A stretch of 5,597 nucleotides of DNA from JACZQZ01 sp046756945 (GCA_046756945.1 JBHHXI010000163.1:1-5597), one strand, 5' to 3'; positions 1 to 5,519 are shown, numbered from the stretch's first letter. Notes: generated by a model from the letters alone, not told the origin. Made by a program: numbers and translations.

Positions 1-75
1 CGTCTCGAAGGATAGGACGGCACATGGGTGGTTTTTCAGCAGCCTGTTAGGGCGACGTTGAGGGATTTCGGGTAA

Positions 76-1533
76 ATGCCTTACGTGATCGAGGGCGAAA
101 CGGGCGACTGGGAGGTGGTCATCGGGCTCGAGGTCCACGCCCAGATCGTCTCCGAGGCGAAGCTGTTCTCCGGCGCCGCCACCCGGTTCGGCGCCGAGCC
201 CAACACCCAGGTGTCCCTGGTCGACGCGGCCATGCCCGGCATGCTGCCGGTGATCAACGGATACTGCGTCGAGCAGGCGGTGCGCACGGGCCTGGGGCTG
301 AAGGCGCAGGTCAACCGGCATTCGGTGTTCGAGCGCAAGAACTACTTCTACGCCGACCTGCCCCAGGGCTACCAGATCTCCCAATACCAGCAGCCCCTGG
401 TCGGCGAGGGCACGGTGGTGCTGGACCTGCCCGACGGCTCGAGCCGCGACATCGGCATAGAGCGCCTGCACATGGAGCAGGACGCCGGCAAGTCCCTGCA
501 TGACCGGGACCCGGGGCGCACCTTCATCGACCTCAACCGCTCCGGCGTGGCGCTCATGGAGATCGTTTCGGCGCCCGACCTGCGCAGCCCCGAAGAAGCC
601 GGCCTGTACCTGCGCAAGCTGCGCTCGATCGTGCGCTATCTCGGCACCTGCGACGGCAACATGGAGCAGGGCTCCCTGCGCTGCGACGTCAACGTGTCGG
701 TGCGCAAGGCCGGCGAGACGGACCTGCGCACCCGGACCGAGATCAAGAACGTGAACTCGGTGCGCTTCGTCATGCAGGCCATCGCCCACGAGGCCGAACG
801 CCAGGTGGCGGTCTACGAATCGGGCGGGACGGTGGAGCAGGAAACGCGCCTGTTCGACCCCGACAGGGGCGAAACCCGGGCCATGCGGGCCAAGGAATTC
901 GCCCACGACTACCGCTATTTCCCCGACCCGGACCTGCTGCCGCTCGAGCTTACCGAGGACTACATCGCGCGTATTCGGGCGGCCCTGCCCGAACTGCCGG
1001 ACGAGAAAAAACAGCGCTTCATGGCGGACTATGGGCTTTCCGCGTACGACGCCGGCGTGCTGGTGGCCGAGAGGGAGACGGCGGATTTCTACGAGGCGGT
1101 GGCCGCGGGGCGGGACGCCAAGACGGCGGCCAACTGGGTGATTTCGAACCTGTTCGGGGCGCTGAACAAAAAGGGGCTGAGCATCGCCGGGTCGCCGGTG
1201 TCGGCGGAAAACCTGGGCCGGCTGCTCGACCTCATCGCCGCCGACGTCATCTCGGGGCGCATCGCCAAGGAGGTGTTCGATGTCATGGTGGAAACCGGCG
1301 GCGAGCCGGCTTCCATCGTCGAGGAAAAGGGCCTCAGGCAAATCACCGACACGGCCGAGATCGAGGCCGCCGTGGACAAGGCGATCGCGGAGAACCCCGA
1401 TCAGGTGGCCCGGTTCAGGGACGGCAACGAGAAGATCGCCGGCTGGTTCGTCGGCCAGGTGATGAAGGCGACGGGCGGCAAGGCCAACCCCAAGCTGGTG
1501 GGCGCGCTGTTGACGGAAAAGCTAAGAAACTGA
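76..1533 (+). CDS. gatB: Aspartyl/glutamyl-tRNA(Asn/Gln) amidotransferase subunit B
   Basis: GatB is the tRNA-binding and kinase subunit of the cytosolic GatCAB complex. The complex phosphorylates and then amidates Asp-tRNA(Asn) and/or Glu-tRNA(Gln), using ammonia released by GatA. The 485-residue product has the usual full length. Visible family marks are GLEVHAQ (17-23), the FERKNYFYADLPQGYQISQY block (about 85-104), NRSGVALMEIVS (154-165), EQGSLRCDVNVSVR (197-210), HDYRYFPDPDLLP (277-289) and the C-terminal YqeY-like domain ending in GWFVGQVMKATGGKANP (456-472). The signature reads SGVALMEI where many bacteria have a PLLEI-type version; I recall this as the alphaproteobacterial form. The ATG at 76 lies 11 bases after a GAGGG (60-64) and gives the expected N-terminus. 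GatA and GatC, which often lie upstream, are not visible: bases 1-75 show no recognisable GatA C-terminus. No convincing terminator follows the stop. Confidence 0.98.
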   Translation: MPYVIEGETGDWEVVIGLEVHAQIVSEAKLFSGAATRFGAEPNTQVSLVDAAMPGMLPVINGYCVEQAVRTGLGLKAQVNRHSVFERKNYFYADLPQGYQISQYQQPLVGEGTVVLDLPDGSSRDIGIERLHMEQDAGKSLHDRDPGRTFIDLNRSGVALMEIVSAPDLRSPEEAGLYLRKLRSIVRYLGTCDGNMEQGSLRCDVNVSVRKAGETDLRTRTEIKNVNSVRFVMQAIAHEAERQVAVYESGGTVEQETRLFDPDRGETRAMRAKEFAHDYRYFPDPDLLPLELTEDYIARIRAALPELPDEKKQRFMADYGLSAYDAGVLVAERETADFYEAVAAGRDAKTAANWVISNLFGALNKKGLSIAGSPVSAENLGRLLDLIAADVISGRIAKEVFDVMVETGGEPASIVEEKGLRQITDTAEIEAAVDKAIAENPDQVARFRDGNEKIAGWFVGQVMKATGGKANPKLVGALLTEKLRN

Positions 1534-1588
1534 CGCCCCGCCCGGCGGCGCCCGCGGCCCGATGACCCGATCTCTTTTGTGGTGACAT

Positions 1589-1668
1589 CCTCAGCGTTCC
1601 GCCGCGTCCTCGGCGTTGAAAACCTTAGCGCGGAGGACGCAAAGGGACGCAAAGGGGCGCAGAGAAAG
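1589..1668. repeat. Dispersed-type hairpin repeat, copy A
   Basis: This is the first of two ungapped copies lying 155 bp apart; I count 71 of 80 bases identical to copy B. Its core is a stem-loop: GCGTCCTCGGCGTT (1604-1617), a 9-base loop, and AGCGCGGAGGACGC (1627-1640). The 14-bp stem has one mismatch and one G-T wobble. After the stem comes a purine-rich tail with short iterations of the type GACGCAAAGG/GGCGCAGAG (1637-1668). From general knowledge, this wording (GGAGGACGCAAAGG...GCGCAGAG) resembles a class of intergenic repeats scattered through many bacterial genomes that often gives spurious short protein predictions. Its function is unknown to me. Confidence 0.8.
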
Positions 1669-1674
1669 GGCAAC

Positions 1675-1724
1675 AATTAAGTAAGGTGTCCCCTTATTTA
1701 ATTAAGTAAGGTGTCCCCTTATTT
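1675..1724. repeat. Perfect tandem duplication of an AT-rich 25-bp unit
   Basis: Two identical 25-bp units (1675-1699 and 1700-1724) stand head to tail with no spacer. Each unit contains an imperfect hairpin: AAGTAAGG, a 5-base loop TGTCC, then CCTTATTT (1679-1699 and 1704-1724), with 8 pairs including one G-T. The unit is about 32% GC, in strong contrast to the GC-rich genes on both sides. It sits in the 75-bp gap between hairpin repeat copies A and B. Its form is REP-like, and short units of the GGTGTCCCCTTATT type are, as I recall, widespread in intergenic DNA and sometimes near Y1 (IS200-like/RAYT) transposase genes. No transposase is present here, so that link is only an inference. Confidence 0.85.
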
Positions 1725-1743
1725 ATTCCCGCGTTCTTGAAAA

Positions 1744-1823
1744 CCTCGGCGGTCCTCCGCGTCCTCAGCGTTTCAAATCTTAACGCGGAGGACGCAAAGG
1801 GACGCAGAGGGGCGCAGAGAAAG
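1744..1823. repeat. Dispersed-type hairpin repeat, copy B
   Basis: This is the second copy of the 80-bp element, in the same orientation as copy A and aligned to it without gaps. The stem is GCGTCCTCAGCGTT (1759-1772), a 9-base loop, then AACGCGGAGGACGC (1782-1795): 14 bp with a single A-G mismatch, so it is better paired than copy A. Several of the nine differences from copy A fall in the stem and loop, while the purine-rich tail (1787-1823) differs at only one base. That tail conservation suggests it matters to the element, or that the copies arose recently. Confidence 0.8.
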
Positions 1824-1860
1824 AATCTAAAGAGGCGTTGAAATGCACCGCGCCGCGCAT

Positions 1861-1902
1861 CTCTGTGAATCCCTCTGTGCTTTCTGCGGGCTCGGTGGTT
1901 CA
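1861..1902 (-). repeat. Possible degenerate copy of the same repeat class
   Basis: Read on the minus strand, this stretch begins ATGAACCACCGAGCCCGCAG and continues with AAAGCACAGAGGGATTCACAG. This resembles the accompanying part of the intergenic repeat family seen in copies A and B, with its runs of CACAGAG/GCAGAG. The similarity is by eye and from memory. Pairing with copies A and B within the window is only partial, so this may be a diverged end of the same composite or an unrelated sequence. Confidence 0.35.
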
Positions 1903-1992
1903 TACCCACGCCGTCGGGCGGGCCACGCCCGCGCCGCCCCTCGGTTCCGCGTGTGCCCCCGGCCGGCCATCGGCCAATCCCGCCCGCGGGCC

Positions 1993-2021
1993 TCGGACTG
2001 GAACGCCGGGCGTGGTACCCT
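1993..2021 (+). promoter_or_regulatory. Weak candidate promoter for the YihY-like gene
   Basis: An extended -10-like TGGTACCCT (the hexamer TACCCT is 2016-2021) lies 17 bp after TCGGAC (1993-1998). Both hexamers are poor matches to the sigma-70 consensus. The location, about 60 bp before the chosen start codon, is sensible, and no other candidate stands out in this GC-rich leader. Confidence 0.25.
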
Positions 2022-2070
2022 GTAACATCGCCAACCGGCCCGGCCCGGTATGGGCGCACGCGACGGGCAA

Positions 2071-2076
2071 AGGGGG
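2071..2076 (+). promoter_or_regulatory. Ribosome binding site deciding the YihY-like start
   Basis: AGGGGG stands 3 bases before the ATG at 2080. The in-frame ATG at 2050 is preceded only by a C/G-rich stretch (ACCGGCCCGGCCCGGT) without a Shine-Dalgarno sequence, so 2080 is preferred. Confidence 0.6.
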
Positions 2077-2079
2077 ACG

Positions 2080-3462
2080 ATGGTGAAAGGCCTGAAATCC
2101 CATATCACCGGCGCCATCCGGGACGTGGACCCGGCGGCGCTGCCGGCGTGGGCCGGCGGGCCGGTCCACCTGGTCCGCATCCTCTACGCGGTGGTGCGGG
2201 ACCTGGGCGACGGCATGCTCAGCCTGCGCGCCATGAGTCTCGTCTACACCACCCTGCTGTCCCTGGTGCCGCTGCTGGCCATCAGCTTCTCGGTGTTGAA
2301 GGGCTTCGGCGTCCACAACCAGATCGAGCCCCTGCTGCTCAATTTCCTGGCGCCGATGGGCGAGAAGGGCGTCGAGATCACGGAGCGCATCATCGCCTTC
2401 GTCGAGAACGTCAAGGCCGGCGTCCTCGGCGCGGCGGGCCTCGGGCTTCTCCTCTACACGGTGGTCTCGCTGATGCAGAAGGTCGAGCGCTCGTTCAACT
2501 ACACCTGGCACGTCACCCAGCACCGCTCTTTCGCCCAGCGCTTCAGCGGCTACCTGAGCGTCCTGCTCGTCGGTCCGGTGCTGGTCTTCTCGTCCATGGG
2601 CATCACGGCGTCGGTCATGGGCTCGGACGCGGTGGCGGCGCTGACCGCCATTCAGCCCCTGGGCGCCGTGGTCGACCTGGCCGGCAAGCTGGTGCCCTAT
2701 CTCCTGATCATCGCGGCGTTCACGTTCATCTATGTCTTCCTGCCCAACACCCGGGTGGGGATGGGCTCGGCCCTGGTCGGCGCCGCCGTCGCCGGGTTCC
2801 TGTGGGAGACCGCGGGCTGGGCGTTCGCCTCGTTCATCCTCACGTCGACCAAGTACACGGCCGTCTATTCGGCCTTCGCCACCCTCATCCTGTTCATGAT
2901 CTGGCTGTATTTGAGCTGGCTGATCCTGCTGGTGGGGGCGAGCATCGCGTTTTATCACCAGCATCCCGAATACCTGACCGTGCGCCGCGGGGAGCTCAGG
3001 ATGAGCAACCGGCTCCGCGAAAAGCTCGCCCTGCTCACCGTGTTCCATATCGGCCGGAGCTATTACCAGGGCCTTCCCCCGTGGACGGCGGCGGGCCTGG
3101 CCCAGCGCCTGCATGTTCCCGCCGAAGCCGCCGAGTCCGTGCTCGGCGCCCTGGAACACGCGGCCCTGGTGCGGCGCACCGGCGACGATCCGCCGGCCTA
3201 CCTTCCGGCCCGGCCCCTGGAGAGCACCGGGGTCAAGGAAGCCCTGGACGCGGTGCGCGCGGCGGACGAAAGCACGCATCTGGATATCGGACAGCTGCCC
3301 GCCGAGGCCGCCGTCGAGGCGCTCATCGGCGATCTGGAACGGGGCCTGGCCGGGGTGCTCGAAGGGATCACGCTGAAGGACCTGGCGGCAGCGGCGGAGC
3401 CGGCCGGCGGGGCCGCCGTCGAACGGCTGCCCGGAAAGGCGCCGCCGCGGCGCGCGGGGTAA
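2080..3462 (+). CDS. yihY: YihY/BrkB-family inner-membrane protein (UPF0761) with C-terminal extension
   Basis: This is a polytopic inner-membrane protein of the YihY/virulence factor BrkB family, whose molecular function is not established. With the start at 2080 it has 460 residues. The family signature LRAMSLVYTTLLSLVPLLAISFS (about 49-71) forms the first membrane segment. Further hydrophobic segments lie at about 114-132, 158-176, 205-222, 229-253 and 266-291, matching the family's six-helix core; the conserved E-R-x-F-N stretch (ERSFNYTWHV) follows segment 2. Residues from about 295 to 460 are hydrophilic and probably cytoplasmic. They begin with LTVFHIGRSYYQG and a pattern suggesting a winged-helix fold (LAQRLHVPAEAAESVLGALEHAALVRR, then YLPARPL). 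E. coli YihY, about 290 residues, lacks this tail, but longer versions are common in Proteobacteria. The last about 20 residues are Ala/Gly/Pro-rich. An in-frame ATG at 2050 would add 10 residues. The stop overlaps the start of the next gene by one base. Confidence 0.92.
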   Translation: MVKGLKSHITGAIRDVDPAALPAWAGGPVHLVRILYAVVRDLGDGMLSLRAMSLVYTTLLSLVPLLAISFSVLKGFGVHNQIEPLLLNFLAPMGEKGVEITERIIAFVENVKAGVLGAAGLGLLLYTVVSLMQKVERSFNYTWHVTQHRSFAQRFSGYLSVLLVGPVLVFSSMGITASVMGSDAVAALTAIQPLGAVVDLAGKLVPYLLIIAAFTFIYVFLPNTRVGMGSALVGAAVAGFLWETAGWAFASFILTSTKYTAVYSAFATLILFMIWLYLSWLILLVGASIAFYHQHPEYLTVRRGELRMSNRLREKLALLTVFHIGRSYYQGLPPWTAAGLAQRLHVPAEAAESVLGALEHAALVRRTGDDPPAYLPARPLESTGVKEALDAVRAADESTHLDIGQLPAEAAVEALIGDLERGLAGVLEGITLKDLAAAAEPAGGAAVERLPGKAPPRRAG

Positions 3463-3863
3463 TGGCCGCGGGGGGCGCGGGAATGTTCAATGTGCTGGCC
3501 TGGTTCCGCAACCCCGAGCGGGAGATCAAGCATCTCAACCGGGACGCCCGGGCGGTGGTCGATGACGTTTTCCTGGGCTATCCGGTGGACCGCGCCCGCG
3601 AGGTCGCCGTGCGCACGCGGGCCTACATCGACGAGGCCCATGAAAAGGCGAGGCACGATGTCGGGCGCTACGGCGAAGTGGCCGCCCGCTACCGGACCCT
3701 CAACCAGGACGCCCGCCAGCGCAGCGACCAGGTGGCGATGAGCAGCCTGACCCTGGCCATCATCTACCTCGGCGCCGAGGCGCACGGGCCCGCCTGCGCC
3801 CCGGCGCGCGCCGCCATCGACGAGTTCCTCGGCCACTGGTCGCATGTGGAAAAGGAACCGTGA
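3462..3863 (+). CDS. Small helical protein of unknown function coupled to the YihY-like gene
   Basis: I do not recognise this protein. The ATG at 3462 overlaps the preceding stop (TAATG), which suggests translational coupling, and gives 133 residues. An alternative ATG at 3483, giving 126 residues beginning MFNVLAWFRNPEREIKHLNR, would drop a Gly/Ala-rich leader and may be the true start; neither start has a strong Shine-Dalgarno sequence. The sequence is rich in charged residues and looks mainly helical (DARAVVDDVFLGYPVDRARE, then EKARHDVGRYGEVAARYRTL). A short hydrophobic patch, SSLTLAIIYLGAEA, lies near residues 94-107 and is too short and broken to be a sure membrane helix. No signal peptide or catalytic motif is visible. 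Codon use matches its neighbours, with GC concentrated in third positions, supporting a real gene. The tight overlap suggests a shared mRNA and perhaps a shared role with the membrane protein. Confidence 0.75.
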   Translation: MAAGGAGMFNVLAWFRNPEREIKHLNRDARAVVDDVFLGYPVDRAREVAVRTRAYIDEAHEKARHDVGRYGEVAARYRTLNQDARQRSDQVAMSSLTLAIIYLGAEAHGPACAPARAAIDEFLGHWSHVEKEP

Positions 3864-3869
3864 GCGAAT

Positions 3870-3888
3870 AAGGAGACGTTCTCCTTTT
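3870..3888 (+). terminator. Probable rho-independent terminator
   Basis: AAGGAGA (3870-3876), a 3-base loop CGT, then TCTCCTT (3880-3886) make a perfect 7-bp stem ending in the run TTTT (3885-3888). It starts 6 bases after the stop of the small protein gene and precedes the separate promoter-like sequence of the next gene. The stem is short, so termination may be partial. Confidence 0.6.
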
Positions 3889-3926
3889 CCAGCGGTCGCG
3901 CTGACCCACCCCGGTGCCCCCCCCGC

Positions 3927-3954
3927 TTGCCGGGCGGGCGCATATGGGTATGCT
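3927..3954 (+). promoter_or_regulatory. Candidate sigma-70 promoter for the YfcG-like gene
   Basis: TTGCCG (3927-3932), a 16-bp spacer and TATGCT (3949-3954) each match 4 of 6 consensus positions. Transcription would begin near 3961, leaving an untranslated leader of about 40 bases with its own ribosome binding site. It lies after the terminator-like hairpin, consistent with a separate transcription unit. Confidence 0.45.
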
Positions 3955-3984
3955 GGGCGCCGCCGGATACCGGCGGAACAAAAT

Positions 3985-3990
3985 GGGAGG
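3985..3990 (+). promoter_or_regulatory. Ribosome binding site deciding the YfcG-like start
   Basis: GGGAGG stands 10 bases before the ATG at 4001. In-frame ATGs at 3914, 3944, 3950 and 3983 would overlap the promoter or this site and add residues not found in the family, whose N-terminus is MIDLY. Confidence 0.65.
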
Positions 3991-4000
3991 TGCGCGCGCG

Positions 4001-4627
4001 ATGATCGATCTCTACACCTGGTCCACGCCCAACGGCCGGAAGGTCTCCATCATGCTCGAGGAGGTGGGCCTGGCCTATACCGTGCACCCGGTCGACATCC
4101 GCAAGGGCGAGCAGCACAAGCCCGACTTCCTGGCCATCAGCCCCAACAACAAGATTCCGGCCATCGTCGATGGTGAGGGGCCGGACGGCAAGCCGTTCGC
4201 GCTGTTCGAATCCGGGGCCATCCTGATCTACCTGGCGGAGAAAACGCAAAGCCCCCTGCTGCCCACCGCGGCCATCGCGCGCTACCGGGTCCTGGAATGG
4301 CTGATGTTCCAGATGGGCAACGTCGGCCCGATGTTCGGCCAGGCCCACCATTTCCTCTTCCACCCCCCCGAAGACGTGCCCTACGGCAAGAAGCGCTACC
4401 ATACCGAGACGCGCCGGCTGTACGGGGTGATGGAGAAACGCCTGGGCGAGGCGGCGTATCTGGCCGGCGACGCCTACACCATCGCCGACGTCGCCACCTA
4501 TCCCTGGGTCGCCCGCTTCCCGCGCCACCGGGTGGACCTGGCCGAATTCCCCACGGTCAAGGCGTGGTTCGACGGCATCTCGGAGCGCCCGGCGGTGACC
4601 GTTGGGATGGACGTGATCCCCGAATGA
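4001..4627 (+). CDS. yfcG: YfcG-type (Nu-class) glutathione S-transferase family protein
   Basis: This is a cytosolic glutathione-binding protein of the thioredoxin-fold GST superfamily. The closest family I recognise is E. coli YfcG, a Nu-class enzyme acting mainly as a glutathione-dependent disulfide reductase with little classical transferase activity. The 208-residue product is close to the 215 of YfcG. The N-terminal domain begins MIDLYTWSTPNGRKVSIMLEE. Thr9 and Asn11 match the YfcG residues that contact glutathione in place of the usual catalytic Tyr/Ser/Cys. Pro53 in SPNNKIPAIV is the cis-proline, and Glu70-Ser71 in ESGAILIYLAE bind the glutathione gamma-glutamyl end. The helical C-terminal domain shows GPMFGQAHHF and the folding motif TIADVATYPW (160-169). 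Promoter, ribosome binding site and family alignment agree on the ATG at 4001. It appears to be a single-gene unit, with the next gene 113 bp downstream. Substrate specificity cannot be read from sequence. Confidence 0.93.
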   Translation: MIDLYTWSTPNGRKVSIMLEEVGLAYTVHPVDIRKGEQHKPDFLAISPNNKIPAIVDGEGPDGKPFALFESGAILIYLAEKTQSPLLPTAAIARYRVLEWLMFQMGNVGPMFGQAHHFLFHPPEDVPYGKKRYHTETRRLYGVMEKRLGEAAYLAGDAYTIADVATYPWVARFPRHRVDLAEFPTVKAWFDGISERPAVTVGMDVIPE

Positions 4628-4643
4628 GGGTTTTCCGGGGGCG

Positions 4644-4668
4644 CCGGCGCGGGACGGGTCCCGGCCGG
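4644..4668 (+). terminator. GC-rich hairpin after the YfcG-like gene, possible terminator
   Basis: CCGGC-CGGGAC (4644-4655, with one bulged G at 4649) pairs with GTCCCG-GCCGG (4658-4668), making 11 pairs around a 2-base turn, 16 bases past the stop. There is no T run after it, so it would be an atypical terminator or simply an mRNA-end stabiliser. An AT-rich TATAAC (4675-4680) follows at once and could be a -10 element for the lipoprotein gene, but no acceptable -35 precedes it. Confidence 0.35.
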
Positions 4669-4740
4669 GAAGAATATAACAGGGGATTTACCGGGCGCCC
4701 CGTGCTACAGAATCGGCTTGAGAGGGAACAGGAGGCGCAC

Positions 4741-5280
4741 ATGTTTCGATCGGCAAGCGTGCTCTGTGCCGCGGCGCTGGCGGTCGCCGCCTGCGGCACC
4801 ACACCACAGGATCGCGGCATCAGTGGTGCCGGCATCGGCGCCGCCAGCGGCGCGATCATCGGCGCCGTGACCGGACTTACCGTGCTCGAAGGCGCCCTCA
4901 TCGGCACCGGGCTCGGCGCCGCCGGCGGGGTGTTCACCGATGAGAAGAAACTCAATCTGGGCGAGCCAATCTGGAAAAGGTGGCTCAACCCGCCCAAGGA
5001 ACAATCGTCCAAGGCCGGCGCGCCGGACCGCCGCGCGGCGGCGAGCGCGCCGCCGGCCCGGGAAAGACGGCTGGTGGCCGGCACCCAGTCGGGTCTCAAG
5101 GACCTGGGCTACGATCCGGGTCCCGTGGACGGCATACTGGGCCCCAGGACCCGGGCCGCCATCCGCGCCTATCAGAAGGATCACCGGCTGGCCGTCGACG
5201 AACGGCCGACCCGGGCCCTCGCCCTCCATATCGAGGCGCAGCTCGGGAACCAGATGGCGAGCAAGGGCCTGTACAACTAG
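4741..5280 (+). CDS. Glycine-zipper lipoprotein with C-terminal peptidoglycan-binding domain
   Basis: This is a predicted envelope lipoprotein of 179 residues. The ATG at 4741 follows a perfect AGGAGG (4730-4735) with a 5-base spacer. A short signal peptide ends in the lipobox VAAC with lipidated Cys18. Gly at +2, not Asp, favours sorting to the outer membrane. Residues 26-63 form a glycine-zipper segment (GAGIGAASGAIIGAVTG, then GALIGTGLGAAGG), as in YcfJ/SlyB-like and OmpA-associated small lipoproteins, which can insert into or pack against membranes. A Pro/Ala/Arg-rich linker (about 78-110) leads to a PG_binding_1-type repeat (about 111-168) with LKDLGYDPGPVDGILGPRTR followed by AAIRAYQ. 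The architecture suggests a tether between outer membrane and cell wall. No catalytic domain is present, so it is not a hydrolase on its own. The open frame extends upstream to 4297, but that part lies antiparallel in reading to the YfcG-like gene and is not coding. Confidence 0.9.
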   Translation: MFRSASVLCAAALAVAACGTTPQDRGISGAGIGAASGAIIGAVTGLTVLEGALIGTGLGAAGGVFTDEKKLNLGEPIWKRWLNPPKEQSSKAGAPDRRAAASAPPARERRLVAGTQSGLKDLGYDPGPVDGILGPRTRAAIRAYQKDHRLAVDERPTRALALHIEAQLGNQMASKGLYN

Positions 5281-5354
5281 CGCCCACCGGCGGGACGGGC
5301 GGGTCCTCCGCTGAACGGCGCCCGACGGCGCTGTCGCCGCGCCCGCCAGGCACC

Positions 5355-5383
5355 TTGATCGGCGCCCGCGGGACGGCTATGTA
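5355..5383 (+). promoter_or_regulatory. Candidate promoter for tRNA-Ser
   Basis: TTGATC (5355-5360), a 17-bp spacer and TATGTA (5378-5383) place a start near 5390, about 37 bases before the mature tRNA 5' end. A 7-bp dyad, GACGGCT (5372-5378) and AGCCGTC (5393-5399), brackets the -10 and start region. A further hairpin, CCGCC (5403-5407) with GGCGG (5415-5419), lies in the leader to be removed by RNase P. Between the lipoprotein stop and this promoter only a short hairpin, CGGCG/CGCCG (5326-5339), is seen. Confidence 0.5.
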
Positions 5384-5426
5384 GCTGTGAGGAGCCGTCG
5401 CGCCGCCCGCAAACGGCGGTTCCTGT

Positions 5427-5519
5427 GGAGGGATGGCCGAGTGGTCGAAGGCGGCGGTTTGCTAAACCGTTATACGGTTAACAGCCGTATCGAGGGTTCG
5501 AATCCCTCTCCCTCCGCCA
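5427..5519 (+). tRNA. tRNA-Ser, anticodon GCU
   Basis: A complete class II tRNA gene of 93 bases with encoded CCA. The acceptor stem GGAGGGA (5427-5433) pairs with TCCCTCC (5509-5515), with G5516 as discriminator and CCA at 5517-5519. The D-arm contains GGCCGAGTGGTCGAAGGC. The anticodon loop TTGCTAA has GCT at 5461-5463, closed by GCGGT/ACCGT with one G-T wobble, and reads serine codons AGC and AGU. The long variable arm typical of tRNA-Ser forms from ATACGG and CCGTAT. The T-arm is GAGGG-TTCGAAT-CCCTC. Every stem pairs, so the gene looks functional. The CCA runs straight into an inverted repeat. Confidence 0.98.

Larger units (their letters stand above)
1534..2079. other. Long non-coding intergenic region with repeat composite
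   Basis: These 546 bp between gatB and the YihY-like gene hold no convincing gene. Short open frames here are all translations of repeats. From left to right: a GC-rich gatB trailer (1534-1587), hairpin repeat copy A, a tandem pair of AT-rich 25-bp units, hairpin repeat copy B, a probable degenerate repeat (about 1861-1902), and a very GC-rich stretch leading to the next gene. That last stretch contains a perfect 6-bp hairpin, CGGGCG/CGCCCG with a 5-base loop (1915-1931), and a 10-bp palindrome, GCCCGCGGGC (1982-1991). In DNA this GC-rich such short dyads may be chance. Confidence 0.8.

Noticed and set aside
1..75. Possible GatA C-terminus upstream of gatB
   Set aside because: All three forward frames hit stops (13-15, 48-50 and 59-61), and none of the short peptides resembles a GatA tail.
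1534..1580. Possible terminator after gatB (GC-rich stretch followed by TCTCTTTT)
   Set aside because: No stable stem sits directly before the T-rich bases; the GC-rich part gives only short overlapping dyads.
1589..1823. Possible CRISPR array
   Set aside because: There are only two long imperfect copies with one unlike spacer region, and the 25-bp units touch each other with no spacer.
1401..2059. Two minus-strand open frames with the shared peptide LCAPLRPFASSALRF
   Set aside because: The shared peptide is only the translation of repeat copies A and B, not evidence of a protein family.
1900..3279. 459-residue open frame on the minus strand opposite the YihY-like gene
   Set aside because: Its product is highly charged (Arg, Gln, His, Glu) low-complexity sequence typical of the antisense of GC-rich genes, and the + strand has a clear membrane-protein family match over the same bases.
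1953..3461. Long upstream part of the + frame that contains the small protein gene
   Set aside because: It is Arg/Gly/Pro-rich shadow coding in another frame of the YihY-like gene. Only the part from 3462 on looks like a real protein.
3764..4528. 254-residue minus-strand open frame across the terminator and YfcG-like gene
   Set aside because: It is antisense to a recognised GST over most of its length and to the small protein gene and its terminator-like region over the rest, with no family features.
4297..4740. N-terminal extension of the lipoprotein frame
   Set aside because: It overlaps the YfcG-like gene in another frame and is Arg/Gly/Pro-rich. The ATG at 4741 has a perfect ribosome binding site and begins a lipoprotein signal peptide.
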